In this document: in pieces, positions 33,650 through 41,706 of the stretch
Numbering within the stretch: the stretch's first letter is position 1
Layout: each line of letters starts with the position of its first letter
Source of the DNA: CAZVYJ01 sp964631565
GTDB taxonomy: Bacteria > Planctomycetota > Phycisphaerae > SM23-33
NCBI GenBank assembly: GCA_964631565.1
Contig: CAZVYJ010000015.1
Coordinates: forward strand, 1-61,752
Length of the DNA stretch: 61,752 nucleotides
Direction: 5' to 3'
Translations under genes and position numbers: made by a program
The notes under the pieces: model-generated
The model's database searches: none
What the model saw: only the letters and a program-made list of their open reading frames with translations
What the model was told of the DNA's origin: nothing

Positions 33650-34666
33650 TCAAATATCATTATTGCCTGCGGAAAGGCGATTAACCGCCCAATTGACGAT
33701 ATCGGCCAGCTCCGTATGTCTCCGGGCCAGTTGCCGCAGCGGCTCGGTCAGCGAGGCGTCGCCGGAATTGCCGGCTGCAATAGCGGCATTGCGCAGCATT
33801 TGCGGCAGCTTTGCGCGGCGGATGCTTGAGCCTCTGGTGGCGGCATCCCACGCTTTTTCATCCCAATCGAGAATATCCGCCAGCGCCGGCGGAGCCGGGC
33901 GTCGCAAAAATTCTGCGTCGCCGGGCGGCACATCGCGGTTGTAGGGGCAGGCAGCTTGGCAGGCGTCGCAGCCAAACACGCGGCAACCCATAAGCGGGCG
34001 AATGTCGGGCGGGATATCGCCATGGTGCTCTATCGTAAGGTAGCTGATGCACCGCCCTGAGTCGACCATGCCGTCAATGCCGATGGCGCCCGTAGGGCAG
34101 GCCTGTCGGCATACGCCGCAGCCGCCGCACTGAGGCTCAATCGGGCTGTCGGGCACAAGCTCAAGGTTGCACACAATCTCGGCCAGCAGAATATAACTGC
34201 CGAGGCCGGGAATAATCAGGCAGCCGTTTCCGCCTATCCATCCAAGCCCGGCCGACGCCGCCAGCGACCGTTCGGCCACCGGCGCGGAATCGACAAACGC
34301 CCTGCCCTCAAACTGCGGGACGATTTCCCGCATGCAGTCCATGAGTCTCAGGCAGCGACCCTTGAGCACCTTGTGATAGTCCCGCCCACGGGCGTAGCGG
34401 GCGATCAGGCCGTCGGCGTCATCCGGCGAGGCGTAGCCGGCGGCGAGGCATATAACGCTTTTCGCGCCGTCCACGAGCTTCACCGGATTCAGGCGCTTAT
34501 CGACGTTGCGGCCCATATAGTCCATGCCGGCCTGCAAACCCTCCGCCAGCCAGCGACGGAAGATTTCGCCGCCCCTGACAGGCCCGGCCGACGTTATTCC
34601 GACGCGCGCGAAGCCGGCCTCGATGGCCAATGCCTTTACTGCCGAAGTTAGTTCGTCGCCGCTCAT
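33650..34666 (-). CDS. queG: Epoxyqueuosine reductase
   Basis: 338 residues. It reduces epoxyqueuosine to queuosine in tRNA using cobalamin and two 4Fe-4S clusters. Cluster motifs are CGGCGVCRQACPTG and GCDACQAACPYNRD. The N-terminal cobalamin-binding half (WLAEGLQAGMDYMGRN, DSAPVAERSLAASAGLGWIG) matches QueG closely. The C-terminal part is a short helical HEAT-like tail. It precedes folE, another enzyme used in the same pathway, and begins 43 nt after the large VWA cluster ends, so read-through is possible. Confidence 0.95.
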   Translation of the reverse strand: MSGDELTSAVKALAIEAGFARVGITSAGPVRGGEIFRRWLAEGLQAGMDYMGRNVDKRLNPVKLVDGAKSVICLAAGYASPDDADGLIARYARGRDYHKVLKGRCLRLMDCMREIVPQFEGRAFVDSAPVAERSLAASAGLGWIGGNGCLIIPGLGSYILLAEIVCNLELVPDSPIEPQCGGCGVCRQACPTGAIGIDGMVDSGRCISYLTIEHHGDIPPDIRPLMGCRVFGCDACQAACPYNRDVPPGDAEFLRRPAPPALADILDWDEKAWDAATRGSSIRRAKLPQMLRNAAIAAGNSGDASLTEPLRQLARRHTELADIVNWAVNRLSAGNNDI

Positions 34667-34709
34667 GACATGAGTTTAACGCAGATACGTCGAAAAACCG
34701 CGGCAAACG

Positions 34710-35912
34710 CTACCTGATGAGCCTTGCCGAGACAATATCAAGATGGTCGCCGGCGGAGGTGTTGTCGCGGCCGAAATCGACGCGAATCGTAAGCTCGGCC
34801 GCCCCCTTGATATCCAGACGAACCACCTGGGGCTTGTCCTTGCCGCTTATCTCGACAGGTTCGCCCACAGCCTTGCCGTCGGCAAGGAACGTCACGGTAA
34901 CGTTGCCTATGGACTTGACGGCATCGTCGATGCCCAGCATCGCCACAAAACGGGAATATTTCCCGTCCAGCTTCCACGTGAGTTCGCTGTAGCTGTGCAG
35001 GCCCAGACCGGCGCCATATTCGCGGCCGTCAAGTTTCAACTCGCCGCCGCTGACCGACCTGTTGACGCGATACGAAAATGTATGGTCATCCTTGCCGAAA
35101 AAGCCCCGCTCAATGACTTTGGCCGGCGTGAATGCCGCCAGATCGACCGCACAATCGCTGCAGAACCGTATTGCCGCAACCGACGCCGGCTCGAAGGTCT
35201 TCAAGCCGAAATTTTTCGTTCCGACTTCAAACTTCGAGCCGTCAAAGCTGATGCTATTGAAAGCAACTTCAGAGCCGTCAGGCGAGATAACGACGCCGGC
35301 GGGTTTTCCGTCGGACGATTTTACCGCGGCGAAACGAATCGCCCGGACAAGTTTCCGTGAGACGCTGCGGTCCTTGTCGCGCCAGCTGAAGGCGACCTTC
35401 TCGTCGTCCATTCCTTTAACTATGCCCTGCAGGGCGACGATGCTGCCTCCTTTTTTTTCGACATACATCACGTCCCCGACATCCTGCGGTGCCGGAATTT
35501 TTTCGACCGCTGCAATCAGGTCGCCCACCGTCATGCCCCCGCCCGGCACATATATTTCCCTGGCGGCGGTCAGAGGCAATTCCGCATCACCCAGCAATTG
35601 GTTCTTGAACATCACCTTTTCGCCGGCCAGTGAAATGTTCGGCACGCTCAGCCTGTCTGCATCGGTGACAAAAAGGCTCTGAACGTTGATTGCGGTCAGA
35701 TTTTTGGCGACGGAGATTGTCATCTCAACTATTTCGCCGCAAGGAATATTTTTGTCGCCGTCGGCTGTCCTTATCTGAACGGTACTATCCGAAATTGCGA
35801 GCAATTGCCCCTCGAAGCTGCTTGCGTCGACGGTCTCCACCCGAACCGACTGTTCAGCCGCAGCAGCCGAGGAAATCATCAGCAATATAAAACCCGCGAG
35901 TTTTAGTCTCAC
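34710..35912 (-). CDS. Secreted NPCBM-domain protein
   Basis: 400 residues. It has a signal peptide (MRLKLAGFILLMISSAAAA) from a GTG with GCGGAG upstream. The mature N-terminal part has short beta repeats (SFEGQLLAISDSTVQIRTAD, IVALQGIVKGMDDEKVAFSW), and the C-terminal 120 residues form an NPCBM-like carbohydrate-binding module (GAGLGLHSYSELTWKLDGKY, VRVDFG-type end, HLDIVSARL). It is the last gene of the VWA cluster, 14 nt after its neighbour. Probably binds a periplasmic or surface glycan. Confidence 0.85.
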   Translation of the reverse strand: MRLKLAGFILLMISSAAAAEQSVRVETVDASSFEGQLLAISDSTVQIRTADGDKNIPCGEIVEMTISVAKNLTAINVQSLFVTDADRLSVPNISLAGEKVMFKNQLLGDAELPLTAAREIYVPGGGMTVGDLIAAVEKIPAPQDVGDVMYVEKKGGSIVALQGIVKGMDDEKVAFSWRDKDRSVSRKLVRAIRFAAVKSSDGKPAGVVISPDGSEVAFNSISFDGSKFEVGTKNFGLKTFEPASVAAIRFCSDCAVDLAAFTPAKVIERGFFGKDDHTFSYRVNRSVSGGELKLDGREYGAGLGLHSYSELTWKLDGKYSRFVAMLGIDDAVKSIGNVTVTFLADGKAVGEPVEISGKDKPQVVRLDIKGAAELTIRVDFGRDNTSAGDHLDIVSARLIR

Positions 35913-35925
35913 AATACGCTCCGCC

Positions 35926-37197
35926 TTATTTGGAGGCCTCTTTGGCTATCCGCTTGTTATAAGCCTCAACAATATCTTTGTGCCTGTCGGAAACGGCATT
36001 GCGTTCGAGGTTCCGAAGCTTTTCACGCTCGCGAGGAGGCAGATTCGCCCAGTCGTCGCTGTCGGACGTATTGTGCAGCTTGGACAAGTCCTTGGGCCTG
36101 GTAGTTTCGCCCGGCCGAAGCGTGCTGACCTTCGCACCGGTCCCCTGGCCGCCGGTATTTTCTCCGCTGCCCTTTTCCGTGCCGCCTTCGCCCTTGCCGC
36201 CTTCGCCCTTGCGTTTACCTTTTTTCTGACCCTCACCCTGCCCCTGGCCGCCGCCGGCCTGATTTTCCTCGACGCTCTTTATCAGGTCTTCCAGAATGGC
36301 GACAATCTGTTTTTCCTTTTCCTGCGTCTCCTTGCCGCTGTCGATATTCTTGAGCCGCTCATGCACGTCGTTCATTCTTGCGGCGACCGCGGCTATCGGA
36401 TCCTTGTAGATATCCTGGTACTCCTCAAGTTTTTTGGCGATTTTCTCGACATCGTCTTCGTCGAGGGCGAGGTAGTAGTTGTTGATAGCGGCCGCGTACC
36501 ACTGCATCGCGGACTGGAAGCGGCCCATCTCTTCAAAAGTCTCGCCGGCGCTGACGCCTGCGCACGCGGCGAAGCTGATTCGCTCCGGCATCATTATCAT
36601 GATAAGGGCGTACACTTCGACAGCATCGTAGCCCTTGCCTTCCTTGCACAGCGACTTGGCGTACATCCAGTGGGCCGCTGCGCTGAAATAGCTCGTGCGG
36701 TTCGGATCGGCCAGCTTTTTCGCCGCCTCGGAAGCCTCCGCAAACTTGCCGTCGTTGTACAGCGTGCATATTTTGTTGAAACGCGGGTCAACCGACGCAA
36801 AAGCCTTGCAGATAAGTTCGATATTGTCCTTAAGCGTGCCTTTGCAGTTTTCTTCCATGGCCGTGATTGCGGCTGCGACTTCCGCCTCGTCGTAAAGCAG
36901 GTCTTCCTTGAGTTCCGCGGCGACCTGCTGACGTTCGACCTTCAACCGCTCGGCCTTCAGCCTGCTTATGAGAGCTTTGATTTCTTCCGGAGTCATGCCC
37001 TCGAAGATGTCCATATCTTCATCGGCTGCATTGCCGGCTGTGTCGTTTTCCGCGGTTTTATCGCTGGTGCTCGACGCGGAATCCGATGCAGGCTCAGCAG
37101 CGCTCTCTTCCGTGCTGTCCTGGGCGAAGAGAACCGGGTGCCATGAAGCCAGCAGAAGCAAAGCGAACAGCGTTGATATATATTTCATGCTTTTCAT
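35926..37197 (-). CDS. Secreted TPR-like protein with C-terminal NLPPRERE motif
   Basis: 423 residues. A signal peptide (MKSMKYISTLFALLLLASW) is followed by a Ser/Glu/Asp-rich linker. The centre is helical and TPR-like (KICTLYNDGKFAEASEAAKK, YFSAAAHWMYAKSLCKEGKG, FQSAMQWYAAAINNYYLALD). A Gly/Lys-rich low-complexity stretch then precedes DDWANLPPREREKLRNLERN, a C-terminal motif I associate with the same cluster in other planctomycetes. GAGGA eight bases before 37197 supports this start. Its stop is 14 nt from the NPCBM gene start. Confidence 0.75.
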   Translation of the reverse strand: MKSMKYISTLFALLLLASWHPVLFAQDSTEESAAEPASDSASSTSDKTAENDTAGNAADEDMDIFEGMTPEEIKALISRLKAERLKVERQQVAAELKEDLLYDEAEVAAAITAMEENCKGTLKDNIELICKAFASVDPRFNKICTLYNDGKFAEASEAAKKLADPNRTSYFSAAAHWMYAKSLCKEGKGYDAVEVYALIMIMMPERISFAACAGVSAGETFEEMGRFQSAMQWYAAAINNYYLALDEDDVEKIAKKLEEYQDIYKDPIAAVAARMNDVHERLKNIDSGKETQEKEKQIVAILEDLIKSVEENQAGGGQGQGEGQKKGKRKGEGGKGEGGTEKGSGENTGGQGTGAKVSTLRPGETTRPKDLSKLHNTSDSDDWANLPPREREKLRNLERNAVSDRHKDIVEAYNKRIAKEASK

Positions 37198-37212
37198 GTG
37201 TTCAGTCCTCAA

Positions 37213-39447
37213 TTAGAAGCCGCCGTCGTCTCCGCCGCCATGGCCGCCTTTAAGCTTCATATCTATGTCATTGGTCATTTTTGTAACATTTTTCTGCTTT
37301 TCAGCCAACAGCCGATGCTGCCTGGCTGATTCGGTATCATTTATTGTTTTGTCGGCTACCTGCTTATTTAGGCTTTCCGTTCGCCTCTCTATCTGCAGCT
37401 GCATAAGACGAAGCAGTTTCAACTCGGCCAGCGGGGGCACAAGCGGGCCGCCGCCACCGCCGCCACCGCCCCCGCTGCCGCTGGCGCCCTGCTGTCTGCG
37501 GCGGTTGGTAAGCTCCTTGCGTATTGCATCTATCATGTCCTGGAGGCTACGTTCGATATCCTCCTGCATCGCCTGTGTCAGTTCGTCGGCCCTGTTCTCG
37601 CTGAGAAGTTTCTGCACTTCCTGGAGGTCCGACTGCACCTGTTTCAGCGCCTCGGGGAATACTACCGTCGAACCATCCTTTATCAGCATGTCGAGAACGA
37701 CTTTCACATCGTCCGAAAGCCGCCCTTCACTGCGGGAAAGCTCGGTGAGCTTGACCAGTTCGGCACGTTCATATTTTTCCGGGCCGGTGCGCTTGGCGTA
37801 AGTATCCTTTGTGTCCTTGGTAATCGTCTTCTGCGACTTGAGAATCTTCTGGAGCAGGTCGTCTATTTTCTGCAGCGACTCGGCCTGGAGCTTGTCCTCT
37901 TCATCGACGATGGCCTCTTTCAGAGTATCTTCGGCCTTCTTTAGGTCTTCGAGAGACTGGTCCTGATCCTTGTTGGCGTCGCCGCTTTTGCCATCGCCGA
38001 GCTTGCCGGCTGCCTTCTTCATGTTTTCGCCGGCGTTCTTGACCGAACTCTGCCCGGGCGTGCTGTCGGAGTCCTTCTCGCCCTTCATCTGTTCGGCGAG
38101 CTTGTTTGTTCTTTCAGCGAGGTCGTCCTGGTCCTTGGCCTGCTTTTCCTTCGGTTCCTTGGCCTTATCGAGAACCCTGCGTTTAAGCTGGGCCAGTTTG
38201 GGCTGGTCATCTTCAAGCTGCTTGACGGCTTCTTTCTGATGCTCCGAGGCCTTTTCGCCGTTTTGGCTGCCCAGGGCGTCGGCAGCCTGGTTCATCTCGT
38301 CGATGGCCTTCATAAGGTTGCTTGTGTCCGACTCCATGCCGGCCCTGTCGGCGACCTTGGTTACTCTCCTGGCAAGCTCCTCGGTCCTCTTGGACAGGTC
38401 TTCCTGCTGCTTTCTAGCGTTGTCAGCCGGCGTGCCTGCAACGGACTTGCTGACGGCTTCGTCCAAAATCGCCAGGGCGGCCTTGAGGTCCACGACGGCC
38501 TGCTCCTGCGGGTCGGCGGCGCCTTCGCCGTCGGACTTCTTGAGACTTTCCGCGGCGATTTTCATCTCTCCGGACGCCATGCCGACATTCTTGCCCGCCT
38601 GTGCGAGCTTGTCGGCGGCTACATCGACGGCAGCCAGTGACTTGGCAAGAGTTTCGTCTCCGGAGGCTGCGACCAGCTTCGCCTGCAGTTCGTCGGTTTT
38701 CTCGGATAAACGCAGCTGGGCCTCGCCGATAATAATCAGCTTGGCGATGGTTGAGTTTTCGACCGCCTCGATGAGTTTCTGCTGCCGCAATATCAGCTCG
38801 CGAAGCTCCTCTCTCAGGCCGGCGAGCTTTTTGACCTGCTCCGACGGCGGATCAAGCCTGGTCGATGCGGCAATCAGGTTCTTCTGTTCTGCAATCACAT
38901 CCTTAAGCTCTTTCTCGATCGCCTGCATCTCATTGCTGATTTCGTCGGCGTTCATCGCCAGTTCGCTGCCGTGCTCAAGGACCGTCTCTTTCTTGATGGT
39001 GTCTCTTATGTTCTCAAGCTGCCTCTTCCATTTTTCCAGGCGAGCCATGCGCTCATCTGTGTTCAGTATGCCCATTCTCAGAACCTTGAGCATTTCCTGA
39101 AGCTCCTTGACCACGCCCTCTTCGGTCTGGCCGGCCAGCGTCGTCAGCCCTTCCTGGAGATACTTGGCGACTTCTTCCATATTGGAGTCGACAAACGCCG
39201 CCTGTGCGTGGTTGACCGCCGCGATAATGGCCTTGGCGGTTTCCGGGTCGGATTTCTCCAGCAGCTCGGCGGCTTCCAGCATCTTGCCGGTGAACTTTAT
39301 GAACTGTTCCCTGGTGAACCGCTGCTTGGCAATCAGTTCACTGTTGCCGGCATCCGGCATGGTTGTCTGCGCCTGTGCCTCGAACGTGGCTGCAAGCACC
39401 CCCACCGCGACCAGCAGCACCGCTAATGGTCCCGTTACGGTTTTCAT
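37213..39447 (-). CDS. Large secreted coiled-coil protein with Gly-rich C-terminus
   Basis: 744 residues with a signal peptide (MKTVTGPLAVLLVAVGVLAA). Most of the protein is long charged alpha-helix, predicted coiled coil, rich in Lys/Glu/Leu (for example ELKDVIAEQKNLIAASTRLD and EQVKKLAGLREELRELILRQ). A nine-Gly tract interrupts near the C-terminus, followed by LAELKLLRLMQLQIERRTES, a motif characteristic of DUF4175-associated proteins. It ends HGGGDDGGF. AAGGGGA upstream of 39447 fixes the start. It lies between the DUF4175-like membrane gene and the TPR-like gene, probably a periplasmic partner of both. Confidence 0.75.
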   Translation of the reverse strand: MKTVTGPLAVLLVAVGVLAATFEAQAQTTMPDAGNSELIAKQRFTREQFIKFTGKMLEAAELLEKSDPETAKAIIAAVNHAQAAFVDSNMEEVAKYLQEGLTTLAGQTEEGVVKELQEMLKVLRMGILNTDERMARLEKWKRQLENIRDTIKKETVLEHGSELAMNADEISNEMQAIEKELKDVIAEQKNLIAASTRLDPPSEQVKKLAGLREELRELILRQQKLIEAVENSTIAKLIIIGEAQLRLSEKTDELQAKLVAASGDETLAKSLAAVDVAADKLAQAGKNVGMASGEMKIAAESLKKSDGEGAADPQEQAVVDLKAALAILDEAVSKSVAGTPADNARKQQEDLSKRTEELARRVTKVADRAGMESDTSNLMKAIDEMNQAADALGSQNGEKASEHQKEAVKQLEDDQPKLAQLKRRVLDKAKEPKEKQAKDQDDLAERTNKLAEQMKGEKDSDSTPGQSSVKNAGENMKKAAGKLGDGKSGDANKDQDQSLEDLKKAEDTLKEAIVDEEDKLQAESLQKIDDLLQKILKSQKTITKDTKDTYAKRTGPEKYERAELVKLTELSRSEGRLSDDVKVVLDMLIKDGSTVVFPEALKQVQSDLQEVQKLLSENRADELTQAMQEDIERSLQDMIDAIRKELTNRRRQQGASGSGGGGGGGGGPLVPPLAELKLLRLMQLQIERRTESLNKQVADKTINDTESARQHRLLAEKQKNVTKMTNDIDMKLKGGHGGGDDGGF

Positions 39448-39466
39448 GGTTTTTCCCCTTTTAATG

Positions 39467-41674
39467 TCATTCATCTTTTTTTTCATTTCCGGACGGCTTG
39501 AGAATGTCATCCATTTCGCTTTCTTCTGACTTTCGGATCTCTTCCAGTATTTCCCTGGACCAGTCGATAAACAGCTTCAGCTGGTTGGCGAGTTCCTGCC
39601 TGCTCTGAAGGTCCTGCATATTGGTAAGAATCTTCTCCATGATATCACGAAGCTTCTGCTGGCCTTCAGATATTTCAGTTACCTTCTCGCTGAGGGTTTT
39701 GATGTCATTGATTGTCTCGGTCGCCTTCAGGGCTTTCGAAATATTATCCATGGCGGCGTTGAGCTGCGTGAGCGGCTCTATAACGCCCTGGCCCAGCTGC
39801 TGATGCTCGGCGTCGCTGCCAAGGCGATTGGCGACCATCTCGTCAAGGACGGCCTGCAACGTGACGGCCGCCTTTATGCACTCCGCTCCGACGGAGTTTT
39901 GCAGATCCGCCGCGTCGTTGATTCTGCGGCGTATATCGGGAGTGTCGGAACCACCGGCAAGCTCCGTTCTGGCGTCGTTAACCTTGGCGTGGGCCGCTTC
40001 ATGCATGCGGATGGCTTCGAGAAATTCCATGCGGACCTTGTTCTGGCGGGAGACAAGATCGGACATCAGCTCTTCCGGCGTAACCACCTGCAGCGTGATG
40101 GCGCCGCTGCTGCCGATATTCGGGCCGCCGAGTTCCGCCGGCAGAATATCAGCCGCCTCGACGCAAATGACTATGTTTTCGCCCGGTTCGAGCAGGTACG
40201 GCTGCAGGTCCATGCTGTATTCCTGGCGAATCTCGCGATAAACCCCCGAAGGCATGGGGATGTTCTCCGGTGCGGCGACCGGTTTTTCCTTGTTTCGCGA
40301 AAGAACCGCATGCAGTGCGCTCACGCCGCAATCATCCTTGGCCTGTATGATAAACGGAATAACCGCCTGCGGAGTGACCACCGAACCTATGGCGCGTTTT
40401 TTCACATCTATGCTCGGCGGCATGTCGGGCTGAATCCTGATGGCGTATTCGCCGCCGCGTTTATTGATGTAGCCCTCAGTATCAAGGAGGTCGAATTTGA
40501 GCGTCTTTGAACTGGCGCCTTTATCGCCGGCCACCTCGAAACGGCCTATTATTTCCCTCGGCCGTCCAAGATATTCCTTTATGTCCATCATGCCGACTTT
40601 TTCGCCGTCGATGCTTATGGCCGCAGCCTTGAGGTCCTTGGTGGTGCGTGCCTGAACCAGAACACTGCTGCCCAGAGGCACAGCAAGCATGCCGCTGTCG
40701 TCCGAGAATTTTCTCGATTCCCGCCTCATATAAGTCGGATATTCGACGGTGAAGATAAGCTGGTCTATGTCAGGCGGCTCGACGATGCGAACATTGTGCA
40801 GACGCCGGCGGTCGCGCTTGTCGTCCCCGCCGGTTACGAAAAACTCGAACGGTTCGCTTACCGAACTGAATTCCTTTATGTAAAGCGCCTTGACGTCGCC
40901 GATTACTCCCTGCGCCTTGAGGGCCTGGACTTTTTCCCTGTCGGCCAGCGAAAGTGTCTCCTGCGTCATGCCAAGGGACGGATACCGCGCGTTAAGCGTG
41001 ATATTCGTCGGAACATCGCTTTCGTCCTCGACACTGATGTACACGACAAGGTCCTCGCCGCGCATGACGACGAAATCCGGGCCGCCCAGCACCTTCAGAT
41101 ACGTATCCTGCGGCCAGTCCACTTCCGCAAACGCCACGTTGCGCTCGAACCACAGCCTCATCAGGTCCGACTGCCAGAAGCCGAAGCCCGCCAGAAGCGT
41201 CACGGCGATGGCCGCTATCTGCAGGCTGCGTATCATTCCCTTTCGTTCGACGACTTTCTTGAAATTCAGCCCAGCGGCCATCTCGTTGGCCTGCTCGGCC
41301 GTCTTCCGAATCATGGCCTCGCTTTCGAGTCCGCCCTCGCCGAACTGGATTGTGCTTATGAGCCTGTCGCCCAGTTCCTGCCATTTATTTTCGACCAGCA
41401 GCGCCAGTTGCGGCACATTCATAGGCACGATCAGCGGCCTGATGAGCATCTTCCAGACCACCCACGCCCAGAACGCCAGGCCCAGGCCGATGACAAACGC
41501 CCGCAGAGGCCGGTCCAGACGCATCGTGTAGTCAACGGCGAAACTCACGAACACAATCGCAACGATAACCGTCGCCAGCCACGCCAGGCCGTCTATCGCC
41601 AGCCTGAGCTTCAGCGACCTGCGAAGCCCAAGCAGTTTGCGTTTAATGCCGGCATGTAAAAGATCGCTACTCAC
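39467..41674 (-). CDS. DUF4175-like membrane protein
   Basis: About 735 residues. Two closely spaced membrane helices lie at 30-50 (LAWLATVIVAIVFVSFAVDY) and 60-80 (FVIGLGLAFWAWVVWKMLI), with a third near 150-170. A large extracytoplasmic beta-rich region follows, then a C-terminal coiled coil (EISEGQQKLRDIMEKILTNM). This matches the DUF4175 arrangement found beside BatA/VWA genes. There are two adjacent GTG starts; spacing to the GAAGAG site favours 41674 over 41680. It is 32 nt after the VWA/amidotransferase-like gene. Confidence 0.75.
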   Translation of the reverse strand: MSSDLLHAGIKRKLLGLRRSLKLRLAIDGLAWLATVIVAIVFVSFAVDYTMRLDRPLRAFVIGLGLAFWAWVVWKMLIRPLIVPMNVPQLALLVENKWQELGDRLISTIQFGEGGLESEAMIRKTAEQANEMAAGLNFKKVVERKGMIRSLQIAAIAVTLLAGFGFWQSDLMRLWFERNVAFAEVDWPQDTYLKVLGGPDFVVMRGEDLVVYISVEDESDVPTNITLNARYPSLGMTQETLSLADREKVQALKAQGVIGDVKALYIKEFSSVSEPFEFFVTGGDDKRDRRRLHNVRIVEPPDIDQLIFTVEYPTYMRRESRKFSDDSGMLAVPLGSSVLVQARTTKDLKAAAISIDGEKVGMMDIKEYLGRPREIIGRFEVAGDKGASSKTLKFDLLDTEGYINKRGGEYAIRIQPDMPPSIDVKKRAIGSVVTPQAVIPFIIQAKDDCGVSALHAVLSRNKEKPVAAPENIPMPSGVYREIRQEYSMDLQPYLLEPGENIVICVEAADILPAELGGPNIGSSGAITLQVVTPEELMSDLVSRQNKVRMEFLEAIRMHEAAHAKVNDARTELAGGSDTPDIRRRINDAADLQNSVGAECIKAAVTLQAVLDEMVANRLGSDAEHQQLGQGVIEPLTQLNAAMDNISKALKATETINDIKTLSEKVTEISEGQQKLRDIMEKILTNMQDLQSRQELANQLKLFIDWSREILEEIRKSEESEMDDILKPSGNEKKDE

Positions 41675-41706
41675 AGTCACCTCTTCGCATATATAACAGA
41701 CTTCAA

